A stretch of 64,000 bases of DNA from positions 62,001 to 126,000 of the forward strand of contig NZ_JAFCLU010000021.1 in NCBI RefSeq assembly GCF_018130385.1, in the 5' to 3' direction. The stretch's first letter is position 1. Each line of letters starts with the position of its first letter. Positions 42,730 through 51,433 of this stretch are shown here, one piece after another. This DNA comes from Bradyrhizobium sp. AUGA SZCCT0283 (GTDB taxonomy: Bacteria; Pseudomonadota; Alphaproteobacteria; Rhizobiales; Xanthobacteraceae). Made by a program: the position numbers and the translations under genes. The notes below the pieces were generated by a model. The model was given only the letters and a program-made list of their open reading frames with translations. It was not told the DNA's origin and did not search any database.

Positions 42730-43710
42730 TCAACTGAACTGGCAGGCTTTGCGCGCGGCCGTGACGATACGACCGACCGATGGCATCATATGCTGCTCGA
42801 GCCGCGCCATCGGAATGACCGTGTCGTAACCGGTGACGCGGGCCACAGGTGCGAGCAGAGAGGTCAGGCCGCGTTCGGCGATCAGCGCGGCGATCTCGGC
42901 TCCGAATCCGCCGGTGCGCGTCGCCTCGTGCACGATGACGCAGCGCCCGGTCTTTGCGACCGAACCGAGCACCGTGGCTTCATCGTAAGGCTTGAGCGTG
43001 GCGAGATCGACGACCTCGGCTGTGATGCCCTCGCTAGCGAGCGCGTCGGCAGCCGCCATGGTTTCCTTTAGCATCGCGCCCCAGCTGATCAGCGTGACGT
43101 CGCGGCCTTCCCGCAGGACAAAGGCAACATCCAGCGGCAAAGCCTCACCGTTGTCTTCCACCTCGCCTTTTGCGGCGCGGTAGATCCGGGTCGGCTCCAG
43201 AAACACCACCGGATCGGGATCGCGGATCGCGGCGAGGAGCAGTCCGTACGCGCGTTCCGGCGACGACGGAATGACAACGCGCAAGCCGGGGATATGGGCA
43301 AGCATCGCCTCGGTGCTTTCGGAATGATGCTCGGGCGCGCGAATGCCGGCGCCGTGCGGCGTGCGCAGAACCATTGGACAGGTGAGCCGTCCCTGGGTGC
43401 GGTTGCGGATTCGGGAAGCGTGGTTCACCAGTTGATCGATGCAGGGATACAGAAATCCCATAAACTGGATCTCGCCGACGGGCTTCAGCCCCTGCACCGC
43501 CATGCCGACGCAGAGTCCGCTGATCAGAAGTTCGGCAAGCGGCGTATCGAGGACGCGCTCCGGGCCGAAACGCGTTTGCAGCCCGACGGTTGCGCGGAAG
43601 ACGCCGCCATTGATGCCGACATCCTCGCCAAGCACTACGACATCAGGATCATCCTCCATCGCGCGGGCCAGCGCCAGATTGATGGCTTCGACCAGCGTCA
43701 TCTCAGACAT
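42730..43710 (-). CDS. 2-oxoacid dehydrogenase E1 component, beta subunit
   Basis: 326 aa. LVEAINLALARAMEDDPDVV, VLGEDVGINGGVFRATVGLQ, DTPLAELLISGLCVGMAVQG and GEIQFMGFLYPCIDQLVNHA are the transketolase-like pyrimidine-binding domain; ATRTGGFGAEIAALIAERG is the C-terminal domain. It pairs with E1-alpha to decarboxylate a pyruvate or branched-chain 2-oxoacid. The ATG at 43710 overlaps the E1-alpha stop by 8 nt; the open frame continues upstream inside that gene. Confidence 0.94.
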   Translation of the reverse strand: MSEMTLVEAINLALARAMEDDPDVVVLGEDVGINGGVFRATVGLQTRFGPERVLDTPLAELLISGLCVGMAVQGLKPVGEIQFMGFLYPCIDQLVNHASRIRNRTQGRLTCPMVLRTPHGAGIRAPEHHSESTEAMLAHIPGLRVVIPSSPERAYGLLLAAIRDPDPVVFLEPTRIYRAAKGEVEDNGEALPLDVAFVLREGRDVTLISWGAMLKETMAAADALASEGITAEVVDLATLKPYDEATVLGSVAKTGRCVIVHEATRTGGFGAEIAALIAERGLTSLLAPVARVTGYDTVIPMARLEQHMMPSVGRIVTAARKACQFS

Positions 43711-44830
43711 CGCCCTCTCCCGCGAGTTCGCGGCGCTGCGCGGCATAGACCTCGGGCAGCTCGGCATAGAGATGATCGAACATGGTTTCGGGTCGGCGCG
43801 GCTCCGTTGCCAAATAGCGCTCGACCGCCGCCTCGACGCCCTCATGGCACTCCGCGGCAAGCTGTTCCTCCTCCGCCTTGCTCCACATTTTTTGGTCGAC
43901 AAGATAGTTCCTGAGGCGCGCAATCGGCTCTTCTTTCCAACGGGCCTGGACTTCGTCGGCCGGGCGATAGCGTGATGCGTCATCGGAGGTCGTATGATCG
44001 CCGAGCCGGTAGGTGACCGCCTCGATAAAATACGGGGCCTGCCCGTCGCGGGCCGCGGCAATGGCCGCTTCGGCCGCGGCGCGTACCGCTACGACATCGC
44101 TGCCGTCCACCTGCTCGCCGATGAAGCCGGCGGCGATAGCCTTCTGCGCCAGTGTTTCGCAACCGGTTTGCAGTCGTAACGGTACCGAAATGGCCCATTG
44201 ATTGTTGGTGGCGACGAACACGACCGGCAATTTGTGCACGCCGGCAAAATTCATTGCTTCATAGACGTCGCCTTTCGAGGTGGCGCCATCGCCGAACATG
44301 CATACGGCGACGCGCGGCTCCTTGCGCAGCTTGAAGGCGTAGGCAACACCGGCGGCATGCGGCGCCTGCGATCCCACGGGAACGCAAAACGGGAAATCCT
44401 CGACCGGTCCGGAGAAGTCATTGCCCCGTTCGTCGCCGCCCCAGAACAGAAGAATCTCTTCCAGTTTGACACCGCGCCAGATCAGCGCGCCGTTATCCCG
44501 ATAGGAGGGCAGCAGCACGTCTTCCCCCCGCATCGCACTGGCGATGCCAACGGACACCGCCTCCTGGCCGAGCGAAACCGCATAGGTCCCAAGCCGGCCG
44601 GTGCGCTGCAATGCGACAGCCTTTCGGTCAAAGATGCGCAGCAACACCATCGCTCGATAGAGCGCGGTGAGGAGGTCGGCATCGGAGGCGAATGCAGGGA
44701 GCGGCCGGTTGATCGAGCCGTCTGGCGCGAGGTAGTTGCGGTGGCGCACCTCAAAGCGCGCGATCACCGGGAGCCCGCCGTCTGCCATTTTCTTGCTGGC
44801 CACGTCCTCGCTCCCTGAGCGATTCTGCAT
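43703..44830 (-). CDS. 2-oxoacid dehydrogenase E1 component, alpha subunit
   Basis: About 375 aa. The thiamine diphosphate motif is FGDGATSKGDVYEAMNFAGV to VATNNQWAISVPL. RTGRLGTYAVSLGQEAVSVG, PSYRDNGALIWRGVKLEEIL and YRLGDHTTSDDASRYRPADE (phosphorylation-loop region) are typical of the branched-chain/pyruvate E1-alpha. Start uncertain: ATG at 44830 is used, with GTG at 44803 (better GAGG spacing) and ATG at 44788 as alternatives. It leads the E1a-E1b-E2 operon. Confidence 0.92.
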   Translation of the reverse strand: MQNRSGSEDVASKKMADGGLPVIARFEVRHRNYLAPDGSINRPLPAFASDADLLTALYRAMVLLRIFDRKAVALQRTGRLGTYAVSLGQEAVSVGIASAMRGEDVLLPSYRDNGALIWRGVKLEEILLFWGGDERGNDFSGPVEDFPFCVPVGSQAPHAAGVAYAFKLRKEPRVAVCMFGDGATSKGDVYEAMNFAGVHKLPVVFVATNNQWAISVPLRLQTGCETLAQKAIAAGFIGEQVDGSDVVAVRAAAEAAIAAARDGQAPYFIEAVTYRLGDHTTSDDASRYRPADEVQARWKEEPIARLRNYLVDQKMWSKAEEEQLAAECHEGVEAAVERYLATEPRRPETMFDHLYAELPEVYAAQRRELAGEGDV

Positions 44831-44973
44831 CCCACCGCTCGTAATTGGTGCTGGACCGGAACAATACAAGATGGGTGCGCCCAATCTCGCATCGCCGTTG
44901 CTGCACCGCGGGCTCGCGGGGATCAGCCCTCACCATCGTGGAAACGCCACCGCGTCAGTGGTACATTAAAGCC

Positions 44974-45192
44974 ATGGCAAATGGTCAGGTTGTCCTCGTA
45001 ACAACTGAACCGTTGGGAGGCGGTTCGCCCGTTCGCTCGGTCTACTATGTGGCTGAACAGGACCCGGCAAAGGCCGAGGCAATTATCGCCGCAATGATGG
45101 CCCCGAACGAAAGGGTCGAAGCCTGGGGGTCGCTTCCGGAACCAGCCGTCAAGGCGCTCGGATTGAAGCTCGGCGACTTCACGCGCGGATGA
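44974..45192 (+). CDS. Conserved hypothetical small protein
   Basis: 72 aa: MANGQVVLVTTEPLGGGSPV then RSVYYVAEQDPAKAEAIIAA and EAWGSLPEPAVKALGLKLGD. It looks like a compact alpha/beta protein, no signal peptide or membrane helix. No function known. It diverges from E1-alpha across about 140 bases and converges on the EipB gene. The frame opens upstream to 44845 but without a start as good. Confidence 0.65.
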   Translation: MANGQVVLVTTEPLGGGSPVRSVYYVAEQDPAKAEAIIAAMMAPNERVEAWGSLPEPAVKALGLKLGDFTRG

Positions 45193-45208
45193 CCGGCTGC
45201 CGGTGCCG

Positions 45209-46075
45209 TCACTTGCAGGGCTTGGAATCCCTGACGTCAAACCGGCCCATCGCGCCCGCGATCACGAAGTCGTTGTAATCGAGCACCAGCGCGCGGGAGA
45301 CGCCGTTCTCGAACAACTCGAACGACATCGCGTAAACCGGCGTCTGCTCGCCTTCCTTCGCCTTGGCGTCGCGATCGTAATAGCTGACGGTCACCGGCCA
45401 GCGAGTGAGCGCCTTCATCTGGTCGTTGGCGGTCGCGGGATCGGGCGTCGCGATGCTGCGGGTACCCGGGATTGGCTGGCCGATCACCGACAGCGTATTG
45501 TAGACCTTCTCGCCATTGTCGGAGCCGTCATAGACCATCAGCTCCAGCACCGACTTGCCCTCGCGGGCGGCGGCGATGATGTGCTGGATCTGCTCGGTCG
45601 GAAACACCACTTTGCCGTCGAGCTCGAACGTCTTCGCAACCGGCTGCTTCAGCTTGACCTTGATGCGATCGCCGACCCGCTCCGCCATGCCGTCGATCGG
45701 CGCGGAATCGGCGTCGTTCATCCGGGTATCGATCTTGAAGCGATAGCTCTTGCCGCCGGCATCTTCCCAGGAATGCGAGCGCAGATCGCTCAGCGTCAGC
45801 TTGCCCTCGCCGCTGTCGAGTTCCGACACCTGACGGAATTCGGACGTGTAGCCCTCGCAGGCGCTGCCCGAGAAATTGTAGAGGATGCGCCCGCGCGCAC
45901 CCGATATCGCATTGGTCCCGCGCGACTTGACCAGCTTCAGTTCATACAGCGCCTGATGGGCAAGAAACGGCCCGCCGGCTGCAGCCAGTGCCGGTCCGCT
46001 TGCGAAGCCGGATATCAGGGCAGCGGCGGCCGAGAACGCCAAAGCACGGACCGGAATCGGGAACGAGCTAGCCAT
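45209..46075 (-). CDS. eipB: Cell envelope integrity protein EipB (DUF1849)
   Basis: 288 aa, periplasmic after a signal peptide (ALAFSAAAALISGFASGPALA). Family landmarks: FLAHQALYELKLVKSRGTNA, GRILYNFSGSACEGYTSEFR, VVFPTEQIQHIIAAAREGKS, and the final RFDVRDSKPCK. The cysteine in SACEGY and that near the C-terminus are the conserved disulfide pair of EipB. Brucella EipB is a spiral beta-barrel needed for envelope integrity and virulence. The ATG at 46075 is used; an in-frame ATG at 46135 adds an unlikely tail. Confidence 0.92.
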   Translation of the reverse strand: MASSFPIPVRALAFSAAAALISGFASGPALAAAGGPFLAHQALYELKLVKSRGTNAISGARGRILYNFSGSACEGYTSEFRQVSELDSGEGKLTLSDLRSHSWEDAGGKSYRFKIDTRMNDADSAPIDGMAERVGDRIKVKLKQPVAKTFELDGKVVFPTEQIQHIIAAAREGKSVLELMVYDGSDNGEKVYNTLSVIGQPIPGTRSIATPDPATANDQMKALTRWPVTVSYYDRDAKAKEGEQTPVYAMSFELFENGVSRALVLDYNDFVIAGAMGRFDVRDSKPCK

Positions 46076-46328
46076 GTCCAGTTTTTTCCTCGAGGGAGAT
46101 TCGGTTACATTAGTGATGGCTCCATTGCGTCGCAACTAGGGCGGCGTCACGAAAACGCAAGAATTAGATACCGAGGCGCGCTGTTTTCCGGGGTTTTTCG
46201 GCAAGATTCGCTCGATCACCACACGGCGACGCGGATACACCGTCCCTTGCAAGTAAAAGCGCGATGCGCGAAACAATGCGCGTCTGATCGATGGTCAGGC
46301 GCGGTCACATCAATCGGGGACGAAAAAC

Positions 46329-46796
46329 ATGGCGGGTACGGTCGAACAGAAGCTGGCGGCGCAAGGCATCGTCCTGACCGAGCCGCGCACCCCGATGGCG
46401 AATTACGTCGGCTTCGTGCGTACCGGCAACCTGCTGTTCGTCTCCGGCCAGGTGTGCGCCAATGCGGAAGGCAAGCTGATCGCCAAGGGCAAGCTCGGGG
46501 CCGGCGTCACCATCGAACAGGGCTACGCCGCGGCGCAGGGCTGCGGCGTCAACCTGCTGGCGCAGGTCAAGGCAGCGCTCGGCGATCTCGACAAGGTGGT
46601 TCGCGTGGTCAGGCTCGGCGGCTTCATCAATTCCGCGCCCGATTTCCTCGACGGACCCAAGGTGCTCAATGGCGCCTCCGACCTGATGGTCACCGCCTTC
46701 GGCGACAAGGGCCGGCACGCCCGCACCACGGTCGGCGTCGCCTCCCTGCCCTCGGACGCCGCCGTCGAGGTGGACGCCATCTTCGAGGTGTCCTGA
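46329..46796 (+). CDS. RidA family protein
   Basis: 155 aa. The RidA fold is seen in NYVGFVRTGNLLFVSGQVCA, TIEQGYAAAQGCGVNLLAQV, RVVRLGGFINSAPDFLDGPK and RHARTTVGVASLPSDAAVEV. Unlike the copy at 38717-39118 it keeps an arginine in the HARTTVGV motif, so deaminase-type activity is possible. It belongs to the longer YjgF/VdlD-like subgroup. It lies 14 nt ahead of the glycerophosphodiesterase gene, probably one transcript. Confidence 0.93.
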   Translation: MAGTVEQKLAAQGIVLTEPRTPMANYVGFVRTGNLLFVSGQVCANAEGKLIAKGKLGAGVTIEQGYAAAQGCGVNLLAQVKAALGDLDKVVRVVRLGGFINSAPDFLDGPKVLNGASDLMVTAFGDKGRHARTTVGVASLPSDAAVEVDAIFEVS

Positions 46797-46810
46797 GCGG
46801 AGCGCATCTC

Positions 46811-47563
46811 ATGCGTGCTCCCGATTGGCTGACGGCGCGTCCGGTCGCCCACCGCGGCCTGCACGATATTGCGCGCGGCATCGTCGAGAACATGCCAGCC
46901 GCCGCGCAGGCCGCCGTCGACGGCAATTTCGCCATCGAATGCGACATCCAGCTTTCGTCCGACGGTGAGGCGATGGTGCATCATGACAATGCGCTCGGCC
47001 GCCTCACCGAGGGTTCCGGCGCGTTGCTCGGCAAGACCGCGGCCGAACTCAAGGCAGTCCAATTCAAGAATACGCCGGAGCGGATGATGACGCTCGGCGA
47101 TCTCTGTTCGCTCGTTGCCGGCCGCGTGCCGCTGGTGATCGAGGTCAAAAGCCATTTCGATGGCGACCGTCGCCTGGTGAAGCGGATGGCGGAGGTGCTG
47201 GCCTCCTATTCCGGCCCTGCCGTCGGCATGTCCTTCGATCCGGACCATGTGGTGGCGCTGCGCGAACTGATCCCCGGCCGCGCCCGCGGCATCGTGGCGG
47301 AGCGCGAATATACCGCCGAAGAGTGGCCGGAAGCGTCTGCGGAACAGCGAAGGGGTATGACGCATCTGCGCCACGCCTTCCGCAGCCGGCCCCATTTCGT
47401 CGCCTATTGGGTGGACGAACTGCCTGCGGCAGCGCCATGGATCGCCCGTAACATTTTTGGCCTGCCGCTGCTGACCTGGACCGTGCGCACGCCCGAGCAA
47501 CGCCAACAGGCCGCGCGTTACGCTGATCAGATGATCTTCGAGGGGTTCCTGCCGGGAACCTGA
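46811..47563 (+). CDS. Glycerophosphodiester phosphodiesterase
   Basis: 250 aa TIM-barrel. The catalytic motif HRG appears in VAHRGLHDIARGIVENM, the metal ligands in AIECDIQLSSDGEAMVHHDN (ExD...HxD), and later strands in VPLVIEVKS and GLPLLTWTVRTPEQRQQA. It hydrolyses glycerophosphodiesters to glycerol-3-phosphate and an alcohol in the cytoplasm, as no signal peptide is present. The ATG at 46811 is chosen; it shares a transcript with the RidA gene. Confidence 0.93.
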   Translation: MRAPDWLTARPVAHRGLHDIARGIVENMPAAAQAAVDGNFAIECDIQLSSDGEAMVHHDNALGRLTEGSGALLGKTAAELKAVQFKNTPERMMTLGDLCSLVAGRVPLVIEVKSHFDGDRRLVKRMAEVLASYSGPAVGMSFDPDHVVALRELIPGRARGIVAEREYTAEEWPEASAEQRRGMTHLRHAFRSRPHFVAYWVDELPAAAPWIARNIFGLPLLTWTVRTPEQRQQAARYADQMIFEGFLPGT

Positions 47564-47669
47564 TCCGCAGCCGCCCACCTTGAACTCGCGCGCCCGATGC
47601 ACGATCTTTGAAATGTTGGCCACCCTGCGCGATGGCTGATCGCACGATGGGACCGGTCCGAATTTCTAG

Positions 47670-48908
47670 ATGGCGTCATCCGAAATCACCCTCGAAGCCG
47701 TCCCCTCCGTCAGCGACATCCAGGCTGCGGATTGGGACGCCTGCGCCAATCCGAAACCTGGTCCGAGCAGTCTCGAAAATTTCGACACGCTGGCTGTAAG
47801 CGGGTCTCAAAGCGATCCCTGCAAGGGAGCCTATAACCCCTTCGTTTCCCATGCATTTTTTGCCGCCGCTGAAGCCTCCGGTTCGGCCTGCGCCCGCACC
47901 GGCTGGGGTCCCCGGCATCTCCTGGCAAGGCTCGACGGCGAGATCGCCGGCATCGTGCCCTGCTATCTGAAATCGCATTCGCAAGGCGAATACGTCTTCG
48001 ACCGCGGCTGGGCCGACGCCTATGAGCGCGCCGGTGGGCACTACTATCCAAAACTGCAGGCCTCGGTGCCCTTCACACCTGCCACCGGCCCGCGGCTCTT
48101 GATCCGCGGCGACGTCGATCGCGAGCGGATCGGAACCGCGTTGGCGAGCGGGCTGATGGCGCTGTGCAACGCGACCAACGCCTCCTCCGTGCATGTGACC
48201 TTTGCCCCGGAGGCGGAAGCGAAGTTTTTAGGGGCGCACGGCTTCCTGCAGCGCAACGACCAGCAGTTTCACTGGCACAATGAAGGCTACGGGACTTTTG
48301 ACGATTTCCTGACTTCGCTGAACTCGCGTCACCGCAAGGCGATCAAGCGCGAACGTCGCGAGGCGGTGGCAGCCGGGATCACCATTCACCACCTGACGGG
48401 CGCCGATATCACCGAGGATGCGTGGGACGCATTCTTCGCGTTCTACATGGAGACCGGCTCGCGCAAATGGGGCCGGCCCTACCTGACCCGAAAATTCTTC
48501 TCGCTGATCGGCGAGAGCATGAGCCGCGACGTGCTCCTGGTGATGGCCAAACGCAACGGCCGCTGGATCGCCGGCGCCATCAATTTCATCGGCTCCGACA
48601 CGCTGTTCGGCCGCAACTGGGGCGCCGTCGAGCATCACCCCTTCCTGCATTTCGAGGTCTGCTACTATCAGGCGATCGATTTCGCGATCCAGCGCGGCCT
48701 GAAAGTGGTGGAGGCCGGCGCGCAGGGCGAGCACAAGCTGGCGCGCGGCTATCTGCCGCAAACCACCTACTCCGCGCACTTCATCGCCGATCCCGACCTG
48801 CGCCGCGCGATCGCGGACTATCTGAAGCGCGAGCGCGCCTATGTGGCGGCAGCCGGACGCGAACTGACGGAAGCCGGGCCGTTCCGCAAGGCGGCCGACG
48901 AGGCTTGA
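47670..48908 (+). CDS. FemAB/FemX-like acyltransferase (GNAT fold, PF04339-type)
   Basis: 412 aa. Features are PFVSHAFFAAAEASGSACAR, GEYVFDRGWADAYERAGGHY, FLTSLNSRHRKAIKRERREA and FEVCYYQAIDFAIQRGLKVV, then EAGAQGEHKLARGYLPQTTY, all typical of the peptidogalycan/FemAB-like group. Such enzymes transfer an aminoacyl or acyl group; the natural substrate is not known. It is followed after 50 nt by the HIT gene. Confidence 0.88.
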   Translation: MASSEITLEAVPSVSDIQAADWDACANPKPGPSSLENFDTLAVSGSQSDPCKGAYNPFVSHAFFAAAEASGSACARTGWGPRHLLARLDGEIAGIVPCYLKSHSQGEYVFDRGWADAYERAGGHYYPKLQASVPFTPATGPRLLIRGDVDRERIGTALASGLMALCNATNASSVHVTFAPEAEAKFLGAHGFLQRNDQQFHWHNEGYGTFDDFLTSLNSRHRKAIKRERREAVAAGITIHHLTGADITEDAWDAFFAFYMETGSRKWGRPYLTRKFFSLIGESMSRDVLLVMAKRNGRWIAGAINFIGSDTLFGRNWGAVEHHPFLHFEVCYYQAIDFAIQRGLKVVEAGAQGEHKLARGYLPQTTYSAHFIADPDLRRAIADYLKRERAYVAAAGRELTEAGPFRKAADEA

Positions 48909-48958
48909 CCTGCTGAATGGACGATATGAAATTGAGATCAAACCTCGAGGGAAAGACC

Positions 48959-49381
48959 ATGCCCGCGTATGACACCAACAACCCCTTCGCAAAAATCCTG
49001 CGCGGCGAGTTTCCCTGCCACAAGGTCTATGAGGACGACCATGTGCTGGCGTTCCTCGACATCATGCCGCGCTCGCCGGGCCATACGCTTGTCATCCCGA
49101 AGGCCCCTGCCCGTAATATCCTTGACATCAACCCCGACGATTACGCCCACGTCGCACGCGCCGCCCACAAGATCGCCGCCGCCGCCATGAAGGCCTTCAA
49201 GGCCGACGGCATCACCGTGCAGCAGTTCAACGAGTCCGCCGGTGGCCAAGTCGTGTTCCACCTGCACATGCACGTCATGCCGCGCCACGACGGCGTCGCG
49301 CTCCTGCCGCCTGCGAGCCGCAAGGAAGACGTCAAGGTGCTGGAGGACAACGCGACCAAGCTGGCCGCGGCGCTGGGGTAG
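48959..49381 (+). CDS. HIT family protein (histidine triad nucleotide hydrolase)
   Basis: 140 aa. The HIT motif is HLHMHVMPR (HxHxHxx), and the N-terminal PFAKILRGEFPCHKVYEDDH, VLAFLDIMPRSPGHTLVIPK are standard. It hydrolyses nucleotide-linked phosphoramidates or dinucleotides. GAGGGAAAG precedes the ATG at 48959. It is followed by two tandem palindromic repeats. Confidence 0.95.
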   Translation: MPAYDTNNPFAKILRGEFPCHKVYEDDHVLAFLDIMPRSPGHTLVIPKAPARNILDINPDDYAHVARAAHKIAAAAMKAFKADGITVQQFNESAGGQVVFHLHMHVMPRHDGVALLPPASRKEDVKVLEDNATKLAAALG

Positions 49382-49395
49382 CGACAGGCACTTTC

Positions 49396-49473
49396 GTAGC
49401 CCGGATGAGCACAGCGACATCCGGGAATCTCTGCGGGACCGGCCCCGGATTTCGCTGCGCTCATCCGGGCTAC
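49396..49473. repeat. Palindromic repeat, family D copy 1
   Basis: GTAGCCCGGATGAGCACAGC GACATCCGGG at the left mirrors CCCCGGATTTCGCTGCGCTC ATCCGGGCTAC at the right. It lies directly before a family A repeat, after the HIT gene. A second, more diverged copy lies at 51434-51510. Confidence 0.8.
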
Positions 49474-49480
49474 AGACCTC

Positions 49481-49564
49481 CGTCATTGCGAGCGGAGCGA
49501 AGCAATCCACCTCTCCACACGGGGATAGATGGATTGCTTCGTCGCTGCGCTTCTCGCAATGACG
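49481..49564. repeat. Palindromic repeat, family A copy 3
   Basis: CGTCATTGCGAGCGGAGCGA AGCAATCCAC at the left and ATGGATTGCTTCGTCGCTGC GCTTCTCGCAATGACG at the right. With the adjacent family D copy it makes a D-A composite ahead of trmO. Confidence 0.83.
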
Positions 49565-49573
49565 CGGAGAAAA

Positions 49574-50065
49574 TCACTCCGTCTCGAAATCGCCTGCCTG
49601 CGCCTGCGCCAGCGGCGTGAACTCGCAGCGGTCGGGCTTGACGTCGAGCAGCGGCGTTTCGTCGAGGCAATCGAGCCCGCGCACCAGGATGACGTTGCCC
49701 TCGATCTTGACGAACTTCACAATCGAGGTGCCGATTGGATTGGGCCGCACCGGGGAGCGCAATGAGAACGTGCCGCGGGTTTTCTGGTTGTTCTTCGGGC
49801 TCTGCAGCACCAGATCGCGGCGCGACTGGTGCAGCCAGTAGATCACTTCGAGATTCTCATAAAAATCCACGCCTTTGATCGCGGGCACCCAGGGTTCGAA
49901 AATCTCGAGCCGGCAGACCGGACCGTCGTGACGGCCCTGCCGCGGCGTCTCCAGCCGTGATTTCCAGGGCGTGCGGATGCGTCCGATAAACACCAGCCAG
50001 GCGTCGCGGGCTGGCGGCATGTCGACGGCGAGTTCGCCGTCGCGGATTTCAGTCTTCTGAACCAT
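49574..50065 (-). CDS. trmO: tRNA (N6-threonylcarbamoyladenosine(37)-N6)-methyltransferase TrmO
   Basis: 163 aa of the TrmO/TsaA beta-barrel: GRIRTPWKSRLETPRQGRHD, FYENLEVIYWLHQSRRDLVL, RGTFSLRSPVRPNPIGTSIV and GLDCLDETPLLDVKP. The RSPxRPNPIG motif binds S-adenosylmethionine. It methylates t6A at position 37 of certain threonine tRNAs. It is followed across 84 bases by azlD and flanked by repeats. Confidence 0.92.
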   Translation of the reverse strand: MVQKTEIRDGELAVDMPPARDAWLVFIGRIRTPWKSRLETPRQGRHDGPVCRLEIFEPWVPAIKGVDFYENLEVIYWLHQSRRDLVLQSPKNNQKTRGTFSLRSPVRPNPIGTSIVKFVKIEGNVILVRGLDCLDETPLLDVKPDRCEFTPLAQAQAGDFETE

Positions 50066-50149
50066 CGCCTAATCCAGTGAAGCTAGTAGCAGCCAATTCA
50101 TGCCATTTTCGTGCGTGCCGAACAGTACCGCATTATCCGCTAGCTGCAA

Positions 50150-50494
50150 TCAGCCAAGCCACCATTTCCCGGCCAGCAGGACGATCTCGCCGCAGACCAC
50201 GCCGGCAAAGATCGAGCGTCGCGTCAGCATGAACGCCACAAAGCCCGCCGCAACCGCGCCGTAGCGCAGCCAGTCCGGCACGCCAGCCAGCGCGCCCGGC
50301 GGCTGCACCAGGATCTGCGCGATGACGCCAGCGAGGATCGCGGTCGCCACCGCCCTCACCCACACCAGAACTTCGGAGCCCTCGTCGACACCGGCGCCGA
50401 ACCACAGCCCGGCCATGCGCCAGACTTCGTTGGGCAGGAAGCCTGCAAGCACCAGGACCAGCAGCGCGTGGGGGCTACCGAAAAACTCGCTCAT
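50150..50494 (-). CDS. azlD: AzlD-type branched-chain amino acid exporter subunit
   Basis: 114 aa with four hydrophobic helices: HALLVLVLAGFLPNEVWRMA, VRAVATAILAGVIAQILVQP, LRYGAVAAGFVAFMLTRRSI and VVCGEIVLLAGKWWLG. Small AzlD subunits pair with AzlC in export of branched-chain amino acids or analogues. It overlaps azlC by 4 nt (ATGA). Confidence 0.88.
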   Translation of the reverse strand: MSEFFGSPHALLVLVLAGFLPNEVWRMAGLWFGAGVDEGSEVLVWVRAVATAILAGVIAQILVQPPGALAGVPDWLRYGAVAAGFVAFMLTRRSIFAGVVCGEIVLLAGKWWLG

Positions 50495-51234
50495 GCGCGC
50501 GCCCTCTCCCGCCACCAGTGCACGCCATAGGCGATGGTGCCGGCGGTGACGCCGCTGATCAAAATATCGACGCCGGTATGCAGCATCGACACCAGCGGAA
50601 ACAGCGCGATCCCCAGCACCAGCGCCAGCACGTCCGATATCTGCCGGCAGTTGCGCGCCGTCGAAAGCAGGAACGCCAGCGGCGTCAGCAGCAGGATCGC
50701 CGCTGCAAACAGCGGCGGCAGATTGGCGGCAAGGCCATAGCCGAGCGTGGTGGCGACCATGCAAACGGTGAGAAGCCCGCAGCCGAGCCCGTGCGTGAAC
50801 GCAATCCGCCGCTGGCGCGGTACTTTTGGCAGCAGCCGGTAGCATTCGACCCACAGGGTGACGGCGATGAAATGCGTCGCCAACAGCAGATGACGGCGTT
50901 TTGTCTGCGGCGTCTTCATCAGCGGCAGCACCGACACCACCATTGGAAACAGCCGGATCGCACTCACCGTCACCGCAATCGCCGCCTGCACCGCGGTCGC
51001 GCCGGAGCCGAGCGTCGAAATCAGGATGATCTGCGCCGGCCCCGCCCAGACCAGAAGCGTGCTGCCGAGCACCCAGCCCAGACTGAAATGGCTGTCATGC
51101 GCCAGCGCACCGATGCCGAGATAGGTCGCAAACAGCACCAGCGTCAGCACCGTGGATGCGACCGAGCTCATGCCCCATGCGAAGGCGCGGATGGGGCTTT
51201 TCCATTGGGGAGAGTCGAGTGGAGGTAGCGACAA
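50491..51234 (-). CDS. azlC: AzlC family branched-chain amino acid exporter subunit
   Basis: 247 aa, multi-pass: LGWVLGSTLLVWAGPAQIIL, VSAIRLFPMVVSVLPLMKTP and FIAVTLWVECYRLLPKVPRQ with the AzlC family pattern. With AzlD it forms the LIV-E type exporter. The start is a TTG at 51234, without a strong ribosome site; the ATG at residue 22 (51171) is an alternative. An Lrp-type regulator is not adjacent. Confidence 0.88.
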   Translation of the reverse strand: MSLPPLDSPQWKSPIRAFAWGMSSVASTVLTLVLFATYLGIGALAHDSHFSLGWVLGSTLLVWAGPAQIILISTLGSGATAVQAAIAVTVSAIRLFPMVVSVLPLMKTPQTKRRHLLLATHFIAVTLWVECYRLLPKVPRQRRIAFTHGLGCGLLTVCMVATTLGYGLAANLPPLFAAAILLLTPLAFLLSTARNCRQISDVLALVLGIALFPLVSMLHTGVDILISGVTAGTIAYGVHWWRERARA

Positions 51235-51337
51235 TTGTGACCAGGATCGTAATGAGGTCCGGGCGGATAAGGCTGACGAAAAGGAGCGGCGTCAAGCAAC
51301 GCAGGCTTCAGGGCAGTTATGCAGGGTAGCTACCCAC

Positions 51338-51422
51338 CGTCATTGCGAGCGAAGCGAAGCAATCCATAGCTCCGCAAGCCGAAGAATGGATTGCTTCGTC
51401 GCTAGCGCTCCTCGCAATGACG
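51338..51422. repeat. Palindromic repeat, family A copy 4
   Basis: CGTCATTGCGAGCGAAGCGA AGCAATCCAT at the left and ATGGATTGCTTCGTCGCTAG CGCTCCTCGCAATGACG at the right. It is followed by a family D copy, so the order is A-D, opposite to the D-A composite at 49396-49564. Confidence 0.83.
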
Positions 51423-51433
51423 AGATCGAGTCC

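Noticed and set aside
45203..47563. 786-residue plus-strand open frame across eipB, the RidA gene and the glycerophosphodiesterase
   Set aside because: Only the last 250 residues (from 46811) form a known enzyme; the rest is antisense to eipB or out of frame with RidA.
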